A DNA stretch of 64,000 nt from Anticarsia gemmatalis (GCF_050436995.1 NC_134757.1:12908501-12972500), one strand, 5' to 3'. Shown: positions 35,601 through 45,954, counted from the first letter of the stretch. Program-made: numbers and translations. The notes: generated by a model from the letters alone, not told the origin.

Positions 35601-38328
35601 GATAACCTCTTAAAAATAGTATGTTTTCTTCTGGCCAAATATTAGTACAAACTATTATTATAGAAAAGACAAGCTGACTCTTTTAGTACTAAACAGATTA
35701 AGAGAATTATGTAGTCCAAAAATTTTATCAATATTGCTTGATGTTCCGGCACTAAAGACCAGTCACGAGCTGACAAACAGTGAAAAAACCAAGTAGTTGC
35801 CAATTTAAAAAAAATATGACAGTAAAGTTACTTTTCAATCTTTCATAAGCACTATGAAATATAAAAATACAAGAACATTCAGCAGATTCAAGGTGATTTA
35901 TCTTAGAAGACTTGAATATTAAATAAATTGACAAAGTGCACCTGTCTTTATGAGTTCGGAATATTCCCGGATTTCCACTTTCCTTGCACAAAGATGAATT
36001 CGCTTCTTTGAACGCCTCGATTGTTAAAGTTAAATCATTTTTCTTTCGAATCTTAGTTTTGTCACGTTTTTATTCCGTAAGATTTGTTCAGTAGATTATT
36101 ATAGAGGCCAGTCTTTCAAAAGCTATAAAATTCTGGGTAATTTATGTCTGCTGGTAGAATTGAAGTATCATTACTACTTACTAGTATTATTAGTATTTGT
36201 ACCTTGGTGAGCTTAATAGTTTATTAGTTTAGGGGGTTGGGGGAATGTGGTTTATATTAATCAAGATAAAAACTCTTTATTTTCTAGGTATTGTGTGAAC
36301 GGTTTTGTAAAACTTGGTTGGCTCACGATTTTTCCAAGTCATTTTGGATAAAATATAGATCTTTTGTATAATCAATATTGAATACTTAATAACGTATCTT
36401 TTTACGAACTATCATCGTCACACTCATCGTCATACTTGAGTATTACCAATTTTGATGCAGGTAACACAGACGGTCGTTGCTAGCCGTCTGTACTTTTGTA
36501 TTAATTTTACTCACTGATTTCAATAAAAGTGTTTTTTTTCGTTTTAATTATTTGTTTGTATTTCCAGTTGGTACACATAGACATGGCTCCGAACTTCAGC
36601 GCGTGTCTGATGGGCATCACCAACTTCCTGGCGAACATCATCTCCATCATCGCACCCCTTGTCTGCGGCTTCATCGTTCATGACGAGGTAATCACTATTA
36701 TACATTTATTAGCCCCCTTTACACAAACTCTCTATCGCGCGAAAATGAAAGAGCGTGCGCATAAAGGGGGTGCAACTTATCTGTCAAGCCCGCGAAGAAA
36801 ATCGCGACCGAAGGGCGCGGATTCTTCACTGTGCTTAATCCTGTACGCTCCTAAGAACGCGCGATAGACCGTGCGTGTAAAGGCGGCCATTCTATCGTGT
36901 GTCATACTCCCATAATGTAGTTTTATCAGGAAATATGCAAAAAAAAATTTGCAAGTATTCTTAGTTAACAAAAGAAAAATCTTAATGTCACTTTCCACAC
37001 AAATAAGTCTCATAATAGTCGGATAATCGCAAAAACTTTGCTATAACTGTCATACCAATAAACATTGTGCAAGCTTATAGTGTTTTGTCACTTTCGCGAT
37101 GCATTTAAGTTAAGTTTTTAAAACTGTAAATTAGTGGAAAAGACAAAACTCTCAATACATAATCAAAGCTTATACGACGTTTATGAACAGGAAGTAAAAT
37201 AAAGTAATTCTAGACTACACATTCACTTAGCGTTAAATAACAATGTACAAGGCAACAATATATCCATGATACAATATTTGAAAATCTAAACTAAAATTTA
37301 ACACAACGTTTCGTGTAAACGCGTGTACAAATTCTAATTTATTTCGACCGCAATGCAACAGGACTATTGTAATAACCAGATGTATGAAATAAAATGAAAT
37401 GGTATTAAATGTACCACATGCAATGTACGCGACAATATTAACATGAAAATGCAATGAAAGCTTTAAATCTGTGAACAGGACCAGGTGAAACTGATCTAGC
37501 TTTAATTCTGTACTATACATTTTTCAGTACTAGATTGTACTTTTGTTCCTAAATATGCCATGGGTTGTTTACGCTCGAAATTTTGAAGACGATCTGTGGG
37601 ATTTGCAAATTGCCATGGATATTCCATTATCATAGTTCTAGTAAAACTTGACTCTTTACTGCATGAGTCCATATTATTATAATCGTATTGCGCCTTTTGA
37701 TGTTGTGTTACTTCTAAACAAAGTATAACGTAACGACTAAAACCTATTTTTTGCAATACCATATGCAGTAGAGGGTTATAAATAATGCGAGAAAACATCC
37801 GATATATTGCATAAGTTGCTCTTTTTTTAAATTAAGTTCGGAATTAAATTAATAAGCTTGGATGTTACCCATAATAGGATTCAAAGCAATTTTAATAAAG
37901 TTGATGTAAAATGTTTCCAACCTCACCTCACACTGGCTATAAGTAATTTGCATTTGCGTTTAATAAAAATACACTGCAGCTACTTTTCTCATAAAAATAC
38001 TTTGCATGTTCCCGCAAGCTCTTTTAATTTAGCTTTTGATGCAATTTTAAAATGTAATATTGTGTTACAGACTGAACCTCATGAATGGCGAAAAGTATTT
38101 TTCGTTGCTTCTGGAGTGTATTTCTTCACAAATCTGTTCTTCATACTGTTCGGTACATCTGACAGACAAGCGTGGAACGAGCCTAAAGAGGACGACGTTG
38201 GTAAGCGAAAATATACTTTATTTTAATAAAGTTATGGTTGTGTTTCGTATGAATGATAAAATTAATTATTTTTTTTAATATCCCCAGAAATGAGAACGAC
38301 TGAAAAGCCAGCGGTGGAAGCGAAATAG
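20638..38328 (+). CDS. SLC17-type MFS transporter (insect inorganic phosphate cotransporter-like), 11 exons
   Basis: Coding segments: 20638-20674, 22028-22152, 29842-30021, 31264-31402, 32514-32731, 33669-33818, 34196-34328, 34704-34828, 36568-36687, 38071-38200 and 38288-38328. Together they give 1398 nt (465 aa plus TAG). All introns are GT-AG and the frame is open throughout. About 12 membrane helices are visible. Family marks are the helix-1 Arg (R36 in FSMRVNISMA), motif A-like GELARRFGGK (82-91), the helix-4 block with R124, YPGTHHLVSQWMPQQEKG (135-152), WGWQAIFY (180-187), PTYMSKVLG (270-278), NGILSSLPYLAMY (284-296) and MAPNFSACLMGITNFLANI (375-393). The length is typical of the group. 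Relatives carry anions (phosphate, organic anions, sialate, glutamate) coupled to Na+ or H+. The substrate here cannot be read from sequence. The first lumenal or extracellular loop (about 47-57) is very short. A head-to-tail paralogue probably starts at 62235. Confidence 0.93.
21761..21905 (-). repeat. LINE 3' end fragment in intron 1
   Basis: On the minus strand it ends in a TTTGATTTTGATTT tail preceded by CCTAAATG-type sequence and AAGAGCAGCTGTGAG. The same arrangement is in the copy at 58035-58215. It is a 5'-truncated non-LTR element. Confidence 0.55.
22028..22152 (+). CDS. Transporter exon 2 (helix 1)
   Basis: Preceded by TTCCTCCACAG, followed by GTGAGT. Encodes residues 13-54: GLGVRHAQAVLLFFGMLFAF then SMRVNISMAIVDM, the first membrane helix with the family's buried Arg (R36). 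Ends in phase 0. Confidence 0.92.
22325..22618 (-). repeat. tRNA-derived SINE, near full length, in intron 2
   Basis: On the minus strand: A-box-like ATAGCCGAGTGGTATAAG, B-box-like GCAGGTTCGAACCCAAGG, CAACACACCAATGACTTTTC, GTGAGGAAACCTTGCATGCC, CACTTGGCCAGCGTGGTGG, CCCTTGCCCAGCAGTGGGAC and ATGGGTTA. It lies antisense to the transporter gene. Many fragments elsewhere in the window belong to this family. Confidence 0.8.
22641..22905 (+). repeat. Interspersed repeat, CTAATATTATAAAGC...GGGTCAGCTAGT type, intron 2
   Basis: A plus-strand copy of the element at 8752, with both ends intact (CTATACTAATATTATAAAGC and GCGCGGGTCAGCTAGT). It lies 22 bp after the SINE at 22325. Confidence 0.78.
23730..23829. 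mobile_element. 100-bp hairpin MITE in intron 2
   Basis: Arms 23730-23770 and 23789-23829 (41 nt each, about 4 mismatches) are separated by 18 nt. The outer end reads CAGTRCCTCGATTYTCTAC, the inner end TATCGACTACCGACAACCG. It would fold into a long hairpin in the pre-mRNA. Confidence 0.8.
23827..24017. mobile_element. Second hairpin MITE of same family
   Basis: It starts directly at the end of the previous hairpin. The left arm has TATCGACTACCGACAACCG (about 23850), and its complement lies at about 23975-23994. The interior holds the GAAAATCTGATCAGCGCCTC core shared with 17052-17080. A more decayed third segment (24018-24190, ending TTATGTTACTGCGC) may be another copy. Confidence 0.7.
24238..24330 (+). 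repeat. Possible SINE head fragment
   Basis: GATGAGTCGTGGGTTCGTAT then CCCAC resembles a B box. There is no clear A box or body. Weak call. Confidence 0.25.
25236..25294 (-). repeat. SINE 3' fragment, intron 2
   Basis: AACCCATGTCCCGCTGCTGG then GCAAGGGTCC and GGAATGAGGGAGG is the reverse of the 3' end of the SINE family at 22325. Confidence 0.6.
26095..26292 (-). pseudogene. Possible small secreted Cys-containing peptide exon or remnant (weak)
   Basis: The minus-strand frame reads a signal-like hydrophobic run (YFLPIASFLFFVMVICQA), an acidic stretch (SDVVDNTDIDTPLS), a dibasic KLKR, then PQCNESICLF and a stop about 12 codons later. The pattern of signal, acidic pro-region, KR and Cys-containing mature part is typical of small secreted insect peptides. 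There is no ATG upstream of the signal, only GTG. A start in an upstream exon joined at ACAAAAG is possible but unproven. Only two Cys are present in the putative mature part. It lies inside intron 2 of the transporter on the opposite strand, and could be chance. Confidence 0.22.
26997..27020 (+). repeat. GTAT microsatellite
   Basis: A run of (GTAT)n inside intron 2. Confidence 0.8.
27616..27834 (+). repeat. Interspersed repeat, RTE-tail-like, intron 2
   Basis: It starts CTACTAATATTATAAATGCG, passes ACTGAACCGATTACAATG and TAGGCTACTTTTTATTCCGG, and ends CGCGGACGAAGTCGCGGGCG. It is related in organisation to the element at 8545. A short end fragment (CACGCGGACGAAGTCGCTTG) occurs at about 49700. 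Confidence 0.7.
28304..28408 (-). repeat. LINE 3' end fragment, intron 2
   Basis: On the minus strand, CTTGTGAGGTAAATTCTGCT, CGTGCTTATAAGATCACATT, then AGCAATAAAGACATTTGAAT ending in TTTGAA units. This is the 3' end of a 5'-truncated non-LTR element with the same kind of tail as the LINE at 44.3 kb. Confidence 0.6.
29580..29672 (+). repeat. Interspersed repeat fragment, intron 2
   Basis: CTGGTATTCAGTTGCATCCA, GTGAGACTGGAAGCCGAC and CAACATAGTTGGAAGTGAGG: a segment I associate with lepidopteran repeat tails. It lies only 170 bp before exon 3. Confidence 0.5.
29842..30021 (+). CDS. Transporter exon 3 (helices 2-3)
   Basis: Preceded by TTGCCTTCCAG, followed by GTAAGT. Encodes residues 55-114, with WSHSVQAVILSSFFWGYVV (helix 2) and the motif A-like GELARRFGGK before helix 3. 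180 nt, phase 0 at both ends. It follows the largest intron (7.7 kb). Confidence 0.93.
31264..31402 (+). CDS. Transporter exon 4 (helix 4)
   Basis: Preceded by TTCCCCCCAG, followed by GTAAGA. Encodes residues 115-160 plus one base. Contains R124, H139 and E150 in CRVLQGLTQAFIYPG and HHLVSQWMPQQEKG. Positions equivalent to the two helix-4 Glu residues of vertebrate SLC17 proteins are Gln127 and Gln131. Confidence 0.93.
32514..32731 (+). CDS. Transporter exon 5 (helices 5-6 and central loop)
   Basis: Preceded by TCTTCCACAG, followed by GTATGG. Encodes residues 161-233: helix 5, WGWQAIFYTNGTLGLLW (helix 6), then the charged central cytosolic loop with SPEEVLYIQKSLG. Starts in phase 1, ends in phase 0. 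Confidence 0.93.
33669..33818 (+). CDS. Transporter exon 6 (helix 7)
   Basis: Preceded by CTTTCCAG, followed by GTAAGT. Encodes residues 234-283 with TPWSKILTSLPFWAVIAAHC and PTYMSKVLGVDLKS, conserved family signatures around helix 7. 150 nt, phase 0 at both ends. Confidence 0.93.
34196..34328 (+). CDS. Transporter exon 7 (helix 8)
   Basis: Preceded by TTAATTTCAG, followed by GTAAGT. Encodes residues 284-327 plus one base: NGILSSLPYLAMYLLSFVMG, then a basic loop (VNKKWLSVTNTRK). Ends in phase 1. Confidence 0.92.
34704..34828 (+). CDS. Transporter exon 8 (helices 9-10)
   Basis: Preceded by TGTGTTCCAG, followed by GTGAGA. Encodes residues 328-369 with WGPAIALIGLSYA (helix 9) and VVMLTCAVGINAGQYAGYM (helix 10). 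Starts in phase 1, ends in phase 0. Confidence 0.92.
36568..36687 (+). CDS. Transporter exon 9 (helix 11)
   Basis: Preceded by GTATTTCCAG, followed by GTAATC. Encodes residues 370-409, including MAPNFSACLMGITNFLANI, one of the most conserved blocks in the family, and helix 11. 120 nt, phase 0. Confidence 0.93.
36712..36888. mobile_element. MITE in intron 9
   Basis: The left end GCCCCCTTTACACAAACTCT and the reverse complement of the right end (GGCCGCCTTTACACGCACGG) both run on to CTATCGCGCG, giving inverted ends of about 31 bp. The interior is GC-rich (GCCCGCGAAGAAAATCGCGA). It is non-coding, although a reading frame of exon 9 runs through it. Confidence 0.8.
38071..38200 (+). CDS. Transporter exon 10 (helix 12)
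   Basis: Preceded by TTGTGTTACAG, followed by GTAAGC. Encodes residues 410-452 plus one base: EWRKVFFVASGVYFFTNLFF (helix 12), ILFGTSDRQAW (the typical end of the family core), then acidic EPKEDDV. Ends in phase 1. Confidence 0.92.
38288..38328 (+). CDS. Transporter exon 11 (C-terminus, stop)
   Basis: Preceded by TATCCCCAG after an 87-bp intron. The split codon gives Glu453, followed by MRTTEKPAVEAK and TAG: a short charged cytosolic tail without a visible sorting motif. Confidence 0.88.
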
Positions 38329-38394
38329 TTGTAATTGAATATGAAAATTATTTATTTATGTACCTGAGTTAAGTTACTATGTTTGTACGATTAA

Positions 38395-38400
38395 AATAAA
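38395..38400 (+). promoter_or_regulatory. Polyadenylation signal of transporter gene
   Basis: The first AATAAA after the stop codon lies 67 bp downstream, giving a short 3' UTR of about 90 bp. Confidence 0.7.
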
Positions 38401-38740
38401 ATTTTAATATTATTTGTGTGTTATAATTTGCTCTAATATACCCTGAGTATAATGTTACTATATTTCATGAAATTTATCTAAAAGTAAGTATAGGTGAGAG
38501 AGCGAATAGTTAAATATCTACTGTTTGATATTTCGACGTGGATATATTACATAAAATACGTATAAAATATAGTCAACTCGTATATCTTTCTTGGCCTGAA
38601 AATTCAAAATGTTAGTTTCATCCTACTTTAGTATCAAAGTTAGTCTTCAAAAGCAATTCACCGACAAACAAGAACACTCCTCACTTTACAAGTGAACAAA
38701 AAGAAAACAAGCAAAGGAATTTAAAATTCTACAAACTGGC

Positions 38741-38800
38741 TCAGGCATCCCGAAGCATCCCGACGCATCCCAAAGCATCCATAAGCATCCGCAAGCATCC
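38741..38800 (+). repeat. 10-bp tandem repeat (GCATCC core)
   Basis: Six consecutive units of exactly 10 bp, each ending GCATCC and starting with a variable tetramer (TCAG, CGAA, CGAC, CAAA, ATAA, GCAA). It lies about 340 bp past the transporter poly(A) signal. Confidence 0.88.
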
Positions 38801-41800
38801 TCGAGTATTTTCTCACTCTTGGAAAGGTCTCTGGACACACATTGAGTTTAGTTCCTACATATTTGATACAGCACATGATGCTAGGTCCTGCAGTAAGCAT
38901 GTGAATCGCCTCCTTCATAGTAAGAGCTGATTGGAAATTCTTTTAAAGATTTAGTTCTAGCTGCAGATGTTGTGACTGGAAATGTTGAAAGTTTTCTTGT
39001 TAATACATATTTATTTTTGTAGTTTTATTTTAGTGTTTGCTTACTGTGTTGACAGTAACTGTAGAAAATATATCTCTTACCGAGATTTTCAGTACCATTG
39101 CACATTCTGTTTCAAAACATTTATATAAAATCAAATTGGCCCAACGTGGCCATGAGGTATGTTTTTCACATAGACGTATTATAATAATTATGTTTAATTT
39201 TTTTGTCCAGTTCAGTGCCATCTTTTTAAGTATAACCTCTCCGATAGACCTGCAATGCCAATGTTTATTGTATCTTACCCATTATCCATAATGAGTAATT
39301 ATAATGAATGTACAAATTCTCCAGCATAACTTTATTTCAAGGACGCAGCAGCCGTAACATCTGATTTCTACCTCATAATTTAGCTACTATTCATATTTTT
39401 TTACAAATAATATAATAAATAATAAACTGAAAGAAACTAAAGTAGTAATAAATATTCTACAGCTTGTTTTCACAAGAGACGAGTAGCACTTAATATTAAA
39501 GTTAGCTTTAAATCTGCGCTAGAAATGATTGCTAAAGGAAAACTAGAGACGTGATTTAAAATTAAGTGAATTTATATTTTGTTCTGGAGTAGAGAAATCT
39601 TGAAAAATAAATCTCTTGAAAGATTTAAGCTTTATATTTTGTATGTTTCAGGCTTAAATAACTTTGATTTTGCGGATTGCAAAATGATATGAAAATTAAA
39701 TAAAATTTAAATAAATTAATGTTCTTTAATGTATTCAAATTTTTAAAACTACGAAATGAAAATGAAACGTATTTAAATTTTTGTATCAAACACACAAACA
39801 CAATGGTTTAAACAACGCATAAAATATGTAACAATAGGAAATGCTAAATATATCTGAGTAGAATATCAAGACAATTCATCAATATTAAGTGTTGTCCCTC
39901 CGGAAATAGAAAGGCTCTTTTATAAATAAAGAGAGCCCGAAGCAAAACAATTTAGTTTTCATGTCTTATTCTCAAATCAACGGTGGGACCCGTGCGGAAG
40001 ACATCTGTGATGTTACTATGAGCTTGCTGGTTAAAGAAGTTTAGGTAACTATAGCGATTGTAGTTGAAGTTTCAAATTAATGTATTATTTACTAGTGAGT
40101 GTATTCGGAAGTAGAGATGAAATAGTTTTTTAAGTTGTTATCACAAGAATTGGACTTTGTATCTCAAGCGTTTTCCAATTCATTTTACATTTCCAAAAAA
40201 TGATAGTTAAAGATTTTGCGGTTTACGAAAAAAATGACAAGGAAGAAAATTATATTATTATTCATCAGTCATCTTTACAATTTTACAATACATTTTTTTA
40301 TTTATATTCACTTTGTCACACCTACAGCCTTTTACTTAACTACAATAATATAGTTAACCCTACTTTCCCGTAGTACTCAAAAGGCCTCAAAAGACACGTC
40401 CAGATAGACCTAGGCCTTTCAACATTCACATGACCATTACCAGTGTTGGTACGTGTCGGTAGCACACCAATACGTTACGTGTGATGAATGCGAGATGCGA
40501 GCTCACTGCGACCTTTACGTGCGAGTTTGTTGAATATTCGTGGTAGGGGTTTAGTGAGAATTGTTGATTAGTACGTGGGTCATTTTCTTTTTTGTCGTGG
40601 TAGAGTTGATGTTGCTTTATGTGAAGTTATAGTTACCAAAATAATTTTGGGAATGTTAAGGAAGAGTACAATATGTAATTACAATACGACATGATGAAAT
40701 TTTAGTTAAGGAAAAATAAATAGCCATATATTTTATAGCCATTTTAGGCCAAACGTCATTGCAGATTATATACTATCCAAAAAAAACACTAAAAACAATA
40801 AAATAATACACAAACACTACCTATAAATTTAATCCTTGCAAATACACAAAAAAGACCAAAAACTTTTTCAAACACCTACTGTGGCAAAAGATATTCTGTC
40901 TCTTTTTCTAGTAAAGTAGTCACTAGTGTCGTTCGTTTTATAAACTGGAATACAAAGTTTCTACTTCTTTATTTCCTTTCGTTGTAAGAGCATTAATATT
41001 ACGTGAACTACATAGTTTTGAAACTTTTCTTTCAAACCACTTTAATCTTATAAACTTTGAATTTAATTCTAGAAGAGTGTTCAGCATTTATAATTCTGTA
41101 ACTAAATTAAGGCCCGCTGTGCAAAATGTGGGCAGTGAATGAATTACTAAGGCGAATAGTTATTAAAGAACTTTCAAGTATTGACACTAAGTAAAGAACA
41201 AAATTATTATTATACAATCAATTAACACAGCTTACTATAATTATAAAATATTCCACCTAACTATTTATAATTATGATACATTAAGTACTTTTAATGTATA
41301 TTAATTTTGCGAACCACTTATTCCTTAAATACAGATAGTTTTTATTAGTAAACAAACAAAAATACAAAATATGGGTAAATATTGTGAGTTGTTAAAAAAA
41401 ATAATTTCTAATATCAGATGTTCATTAGTTTTCACAATTCCATGCGTTTCCAAATATTTGTTAGGATCAGTTAACAGGCATGATCATCCGATACTGTCTG
41501 TTCCGAGTACGATTGTACAAAAATAAAACCAACTATTTTGTTCGTTTGCGAACTTTTGTTTCGAAGAAGAAGGCTTAACGAACAGCTTTCATTCGAAATA
41601 TGGTAGAGGCTTTTATTTCTATATGAAAAAGTTCAATAGTTGCTCGATACTGGATGATCGACGGGATTCACTCCTTTTGCAGTTCCAGAGCGCCCGTGCT
41701 TTTTTACGGCTAAATGTGCCTGCAAAGTGTCAACTAAGAGTACATAACCGATCCGGAAGTTTACCTATGTAATGAAATTTTACTTGTCGGTACACCTAGT

Positions 41801-44330
41801 TGCAAATAAGTTCCTACCGACCACGCTAAGGAGCGGTATATAATAATTTATTTTCTTTTGCTATTTTTTCGCGATATTATTTAAATAGTAGTAGGAAATG
41901 TCCCCTCTGGAGTTTTTTACAATCAGTTCTCAATTATCGAACATTTTGAAGATTCAAAAAAATCGGAAGAATTAGATCCAACGGCACTCGTTAGGGAGGT
42001 TGATTGATTTAGTATGTAAAATAATACATATATCGATAGTTCGGTATGTGTAGTAGTGAGAAATTGCGACTTTAGTTTGTTGCCTCTTTATCGTTATAAT
42101 GTGGCTTTATCATTTTCCAAAAGATAAAAAAATACTTGTTTAAAACTTGCAAATAGAATGAAAATTAAAAATAAGCTACATTTACTAAGAGTTGAGAAGT
42201 TTATCAAATTGTTAATGATATTTTTCGTTAGAAACTTTACAGTTCTTGCTACTTGACTCTTGTTTACGTCGAGTTGTTCGTGCAACTGCAAATTGTCTGT
42301 AACTTTTATTTGAAGTAGTTTCGCAGTAATTTCATTTAAAATTTACTCATAATACGTAATTATTTTTTAGTAATATGATACAACTTATGTTTTTAAAATG
42401 TTTGCTAATCGTAGTCTTTAATTACATCCTTGCAAAATTCTATTCATTCTCTTCTAATATTATAAAATCTAACGTTTAGATGTGCATCTGTTTAAAACGC
42501 TTTTACAGCTAAACCACGGCTTGCTTTTGATGATATTTAACTTCGAGATAGTTTAAGACGCTTTGTCAAACATTTACATCATTAACTTTTTCAAAAATCG
42601 TCTCTCAAACTGGCTGAAATATGGAATGAATAAAGATCGCGTGGTTTAGCTAGTGATATAATATATACCTTCTACAACAATGTATCAAGCAACAGTATTA
42701 CAGTGAACAGATCTAAACAAAGATAACCAATAATGTATTACCAGAACCAGTCCTTTGACAAGCGACAATACACGTCTATCAATTAAGCCAACATTGCTTT
42801 GAGCAGTTGCTGGAATTCCTGAACCGCGATACTATAGACGTCAGTGATATTCGAGCTGCTCTTTGTATATGGTGATTGGTAGCTAGCCTTATGGTTGAGT
42901 GACGGTAAATAGGTATTGTGGTACATTGTAGCACAGTGCTGGTTAAGATAATGAGGTAATTAGGGGATTGATCTGCCAGAAGCTTTAGCGTGATTGCAGC
43001 TCCTTGTTTCTTTGTAATTTTTATAAGCTTAGTAATAATGGTTGAACGTGGACGAAACCTTCTTTACTCATACCAATTATGCTGTTGCGGGGAATATCAT
43101 AATTGTATTTTTTTCTGTCAATGATTTTTTACTCTGATAGCTTTGTTAATTGAATTTAAAGTGAAATTCAACATGTTTTGTTTGAAATAGACCACTAGTA
43201 AATTTTGTTAAACTTACGAAAAACACATTCATGATTGTATTTTAATGAGTAGAAAATCAGTTTTAAAATTCAGTTCGAAAATCATATTTATTTCATTACT
43301 AAACATCGAGCCTTTTAAAACAAATAAGATTTTATCACGATTAAAAATAAAGCAGATGTCACAAATTTTCCCAATAATGGCATGTCACAATGTCCACTCG
43401 CAAATAATGGAATAAAATGGAACAAATGGATTCCAGAGAGTTAAACCTCCATGCATCGCCTTTTACATTTTATTACATTTAAATTTAAACAAATAAAACG
43501 TCTGTTATAGATTTAATTGAATATTTTAAATGGTGTGACATTTTTCGCCGCTGTACGTGACAAGCGGAATTATTTTTATAAAGAATTTTAACTGGATGTG
43601 TAAAAATGTTGCTGCCTTTTTTGGTGTTTGTTATATTGACCAAGCTTGTGCTTGTGTGTGCTAAGATTGTCTTTGTTAGTCAGACTGATAATTTTGATAC
43701 GAAGAGATTTATCTTTCCTGAATTTTAAACACGACAAATGAAAATAAAATAGTAATATAAATATAAATCAAAGAAAAGTGTGATCAAAGCCCAATATTGT
43801 ATTGAATAATTCATCAGGTTTTTTATAATATATTCTTGTGGACTTCAGAGTGATGGAGTGTTAACAAACCAGTACTTTTGTGTCTCTCTGTGAATTACAA
43901 TATATATAATGTGTAAAGTACTAAATTTTGAAACCTCTAAGCTAATTAATGTATTACATTTCTTACGTGTTAATATGAAACAATGTTTGATAAGATTGAA
44001 TCGCATAAAGAGTGTGTGATTTTAGCTCATAAAATTACATTTTTTAATATTCCTTCATTTTTATTGCATAAAGTAAATTAATTATTCGTTTAATTATAAT
44101 AATGAAGCGTTTTCATGCATTTTCATGCGCCATACTTCATTTCAGTAGTGTTGACTTTCATTATGACTCATACTTTAAAATTTTTGCATAATTTCATTGT
44201 GAAAGAAATTAAAATAGCAAAAGAGTTTTACTTCATTACGCGATTGCGACGCAAAGGGGCGTTCTGTGTTTGTTAATTTTATTAAAATTACTTTGAATAG
44301 TGCCATAGTTGGCAACACTGAGTGTGTAAA
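38801..44330. other. Intergenic, no recognised gene
   Basis: AT-rich DNA without exon-like segments, tRNA boxes or clear mobile-element ends on either strand. Confidence 0.45.
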
Positions 44331-44851
44331 GTAAACATTGTGCTCCGTATATTTTGCGTATTATAAATAAAACAATCACGTTAAACAATTAAAACTACAG
44401 TAAATTGTGAACTACTAACAATAAGTGAAAACGTTATCTCAATATAAACCTACCTAAAACTCTAGAAAAAACAAGTTTTTAAAAAACCCTAGTGCAAACT
44501 GCTAGAGGACAAATAGTGTCAGTAAATAGTGCAATAGAACATAAATAGTGCAATAAAACATTATACCGCTTTCCGAAAACTATCTAAGAACCATTTGTGA
44601 CTATTATATGTGATTATTGTGCACAAAAAGTGTTTTCTCAAAAAAAGTTCAAAGCATCTGTCAGTTTTTAAATAATTTCAAAATACACCAGTCACTCATA
44701 ACGATCTTTTACCTTATAAATATTAAAACCAAACCATTATTTCAACGCAACAATTATTGTACAAGTGGCGCATTCTGCAACTGCAGCAACAAGCAACGAA
44801 GTCGCAGGTTCGCGTCTCAACCTCAGCGATCACTTTTTGTATGATATTAAA

Positions 44852-45954
44852 ATGAATACAAATAAACACCAAATGGAATCCACAAATGTAACAGTCCGGC
44901 GCACCCGCTCCACCTATGATAAATCTGTTAAAATCGATGACAACATAAACAAGTCATTGGACGACACCTTAACTGTCAGCTTTTCTGAATTATCAAGCGA
45001 TGAAGAAGATAGTCAACAAGAACAACTAGTACCGAAGCTAAATAATAAGATTGCTGAACTCGAAAAGGAATTAAGAGATGCTCACAGTAAGATAGAATTT
45101 TTAACATTAGAGAACAATAAATTAAAGGAAAAAAATGAAGAGATAACAGCAAAAGTAGACTTACCAAAAAAATGCTCAGTTACACCACCTAAAAAAACCA
45201 AATTAACTCCTGCGGAATTGCATACGGAAAGCAAACAAGAAGAGAAAGAAACAAAAAGCACCCAAAAAGAAAAGTTTGTAAAGAAAAAGCACCAAATCTA
45301 GAAAGACGCGAGACGAGAAACCATTTTTCCCAAAAAAAGAAAGTTTGTATAGTCAGCAATAATAGAAGAAATAATATCCTTTCCGCAGCGGAAAAAACAT
45401 TAGATACTAATCAAACTGAAATATGCCATTACTTAATGTCTAATTGTAATACAGAGCAAATGCTATATGATTTAAATATTAAAGTTAAGGATTTTACAAT
45501 GAAAGACTTCTGTATCATCATGATCGGAGAAGACGACTTTAATAAAACAAGCGATTACTTCCAAACAATATTCAATATCAGAACCACTATCCAAACAATA
45601 TCACATACAAACGTGATAATTTGCGCGCCCACATACAAACTAGGATACTATACAAACATGTTCAACTGCAGGGTGGAGAACTTCAACAACCTTCTGTACC
45701 TTGATATCCTAACCAACGAATACGCATATTTTATAGACACAAATAAAAACCTAAAATGTGATTACACAAAGTTTGGAAAAAAAACTGGTCAAATATCCAA
45801 TAACGGAATATATACGATATTTAAAGATATCAACACAAATATTGAGCACATGCTCGAAGAGAGTAAATTCTTACAAAACGAAGAAGAACACCTACATACG
45901 CTGAAGCTCGATCTGAACACTCCTGAAGTAACAGAAAATACTTTTCGTGAATAA
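44852..45954 (+). pseudogene. LINE ORF1: coiled coil plus SGNH/esterase-like domain, frame-broken
   Basis: From ATG at 44852 the first frame runs to TAG at 45299. It has Lys/Arg-rich and Ser-rich parts and a heptad region (LNNKIAELEKELRDAHSKIE) likely to form a coiled coil. The continuation is in the -1 frame: it is open upstream of 45301 and reads KKKVCIVSNNRRNN, then MKDFCIIMIGEDDF, THTNVIICAPTYK-like and a late FGKKTGQISNNG. This layout matches SGNH-type esterase domains in CR1-like ORF1 proteins, though the usual catalytic Ser and GGSND-like motifs look substituted. The shift lies in A-runs at about 45264-45290. It ends at TAA 45952-45954, overlapping ORF2. The product would bind RNA in the retrotransposition particle. 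Confidence 0.7.

Noticed and set aside
36529..36867. 112-codon frame around exon 9
   Set aside because: Reads from intron through exon 9 into a MITE; only 36568-36687 is supported by splice sites and homology.
37858..38226. 122-codon frame around exon 10
   Set aside because: Only 38071-38200 is coding; the upstream part is intron before a good TTGTGTTACAG acceptor.
45255..45301. Programmed -1 frameshift in LINE ORF1 as a firm call
   Set aside because: No canonical slippery heptamer or obvious downstream structure; a simple indel explains it. Kept only as a finding to test.
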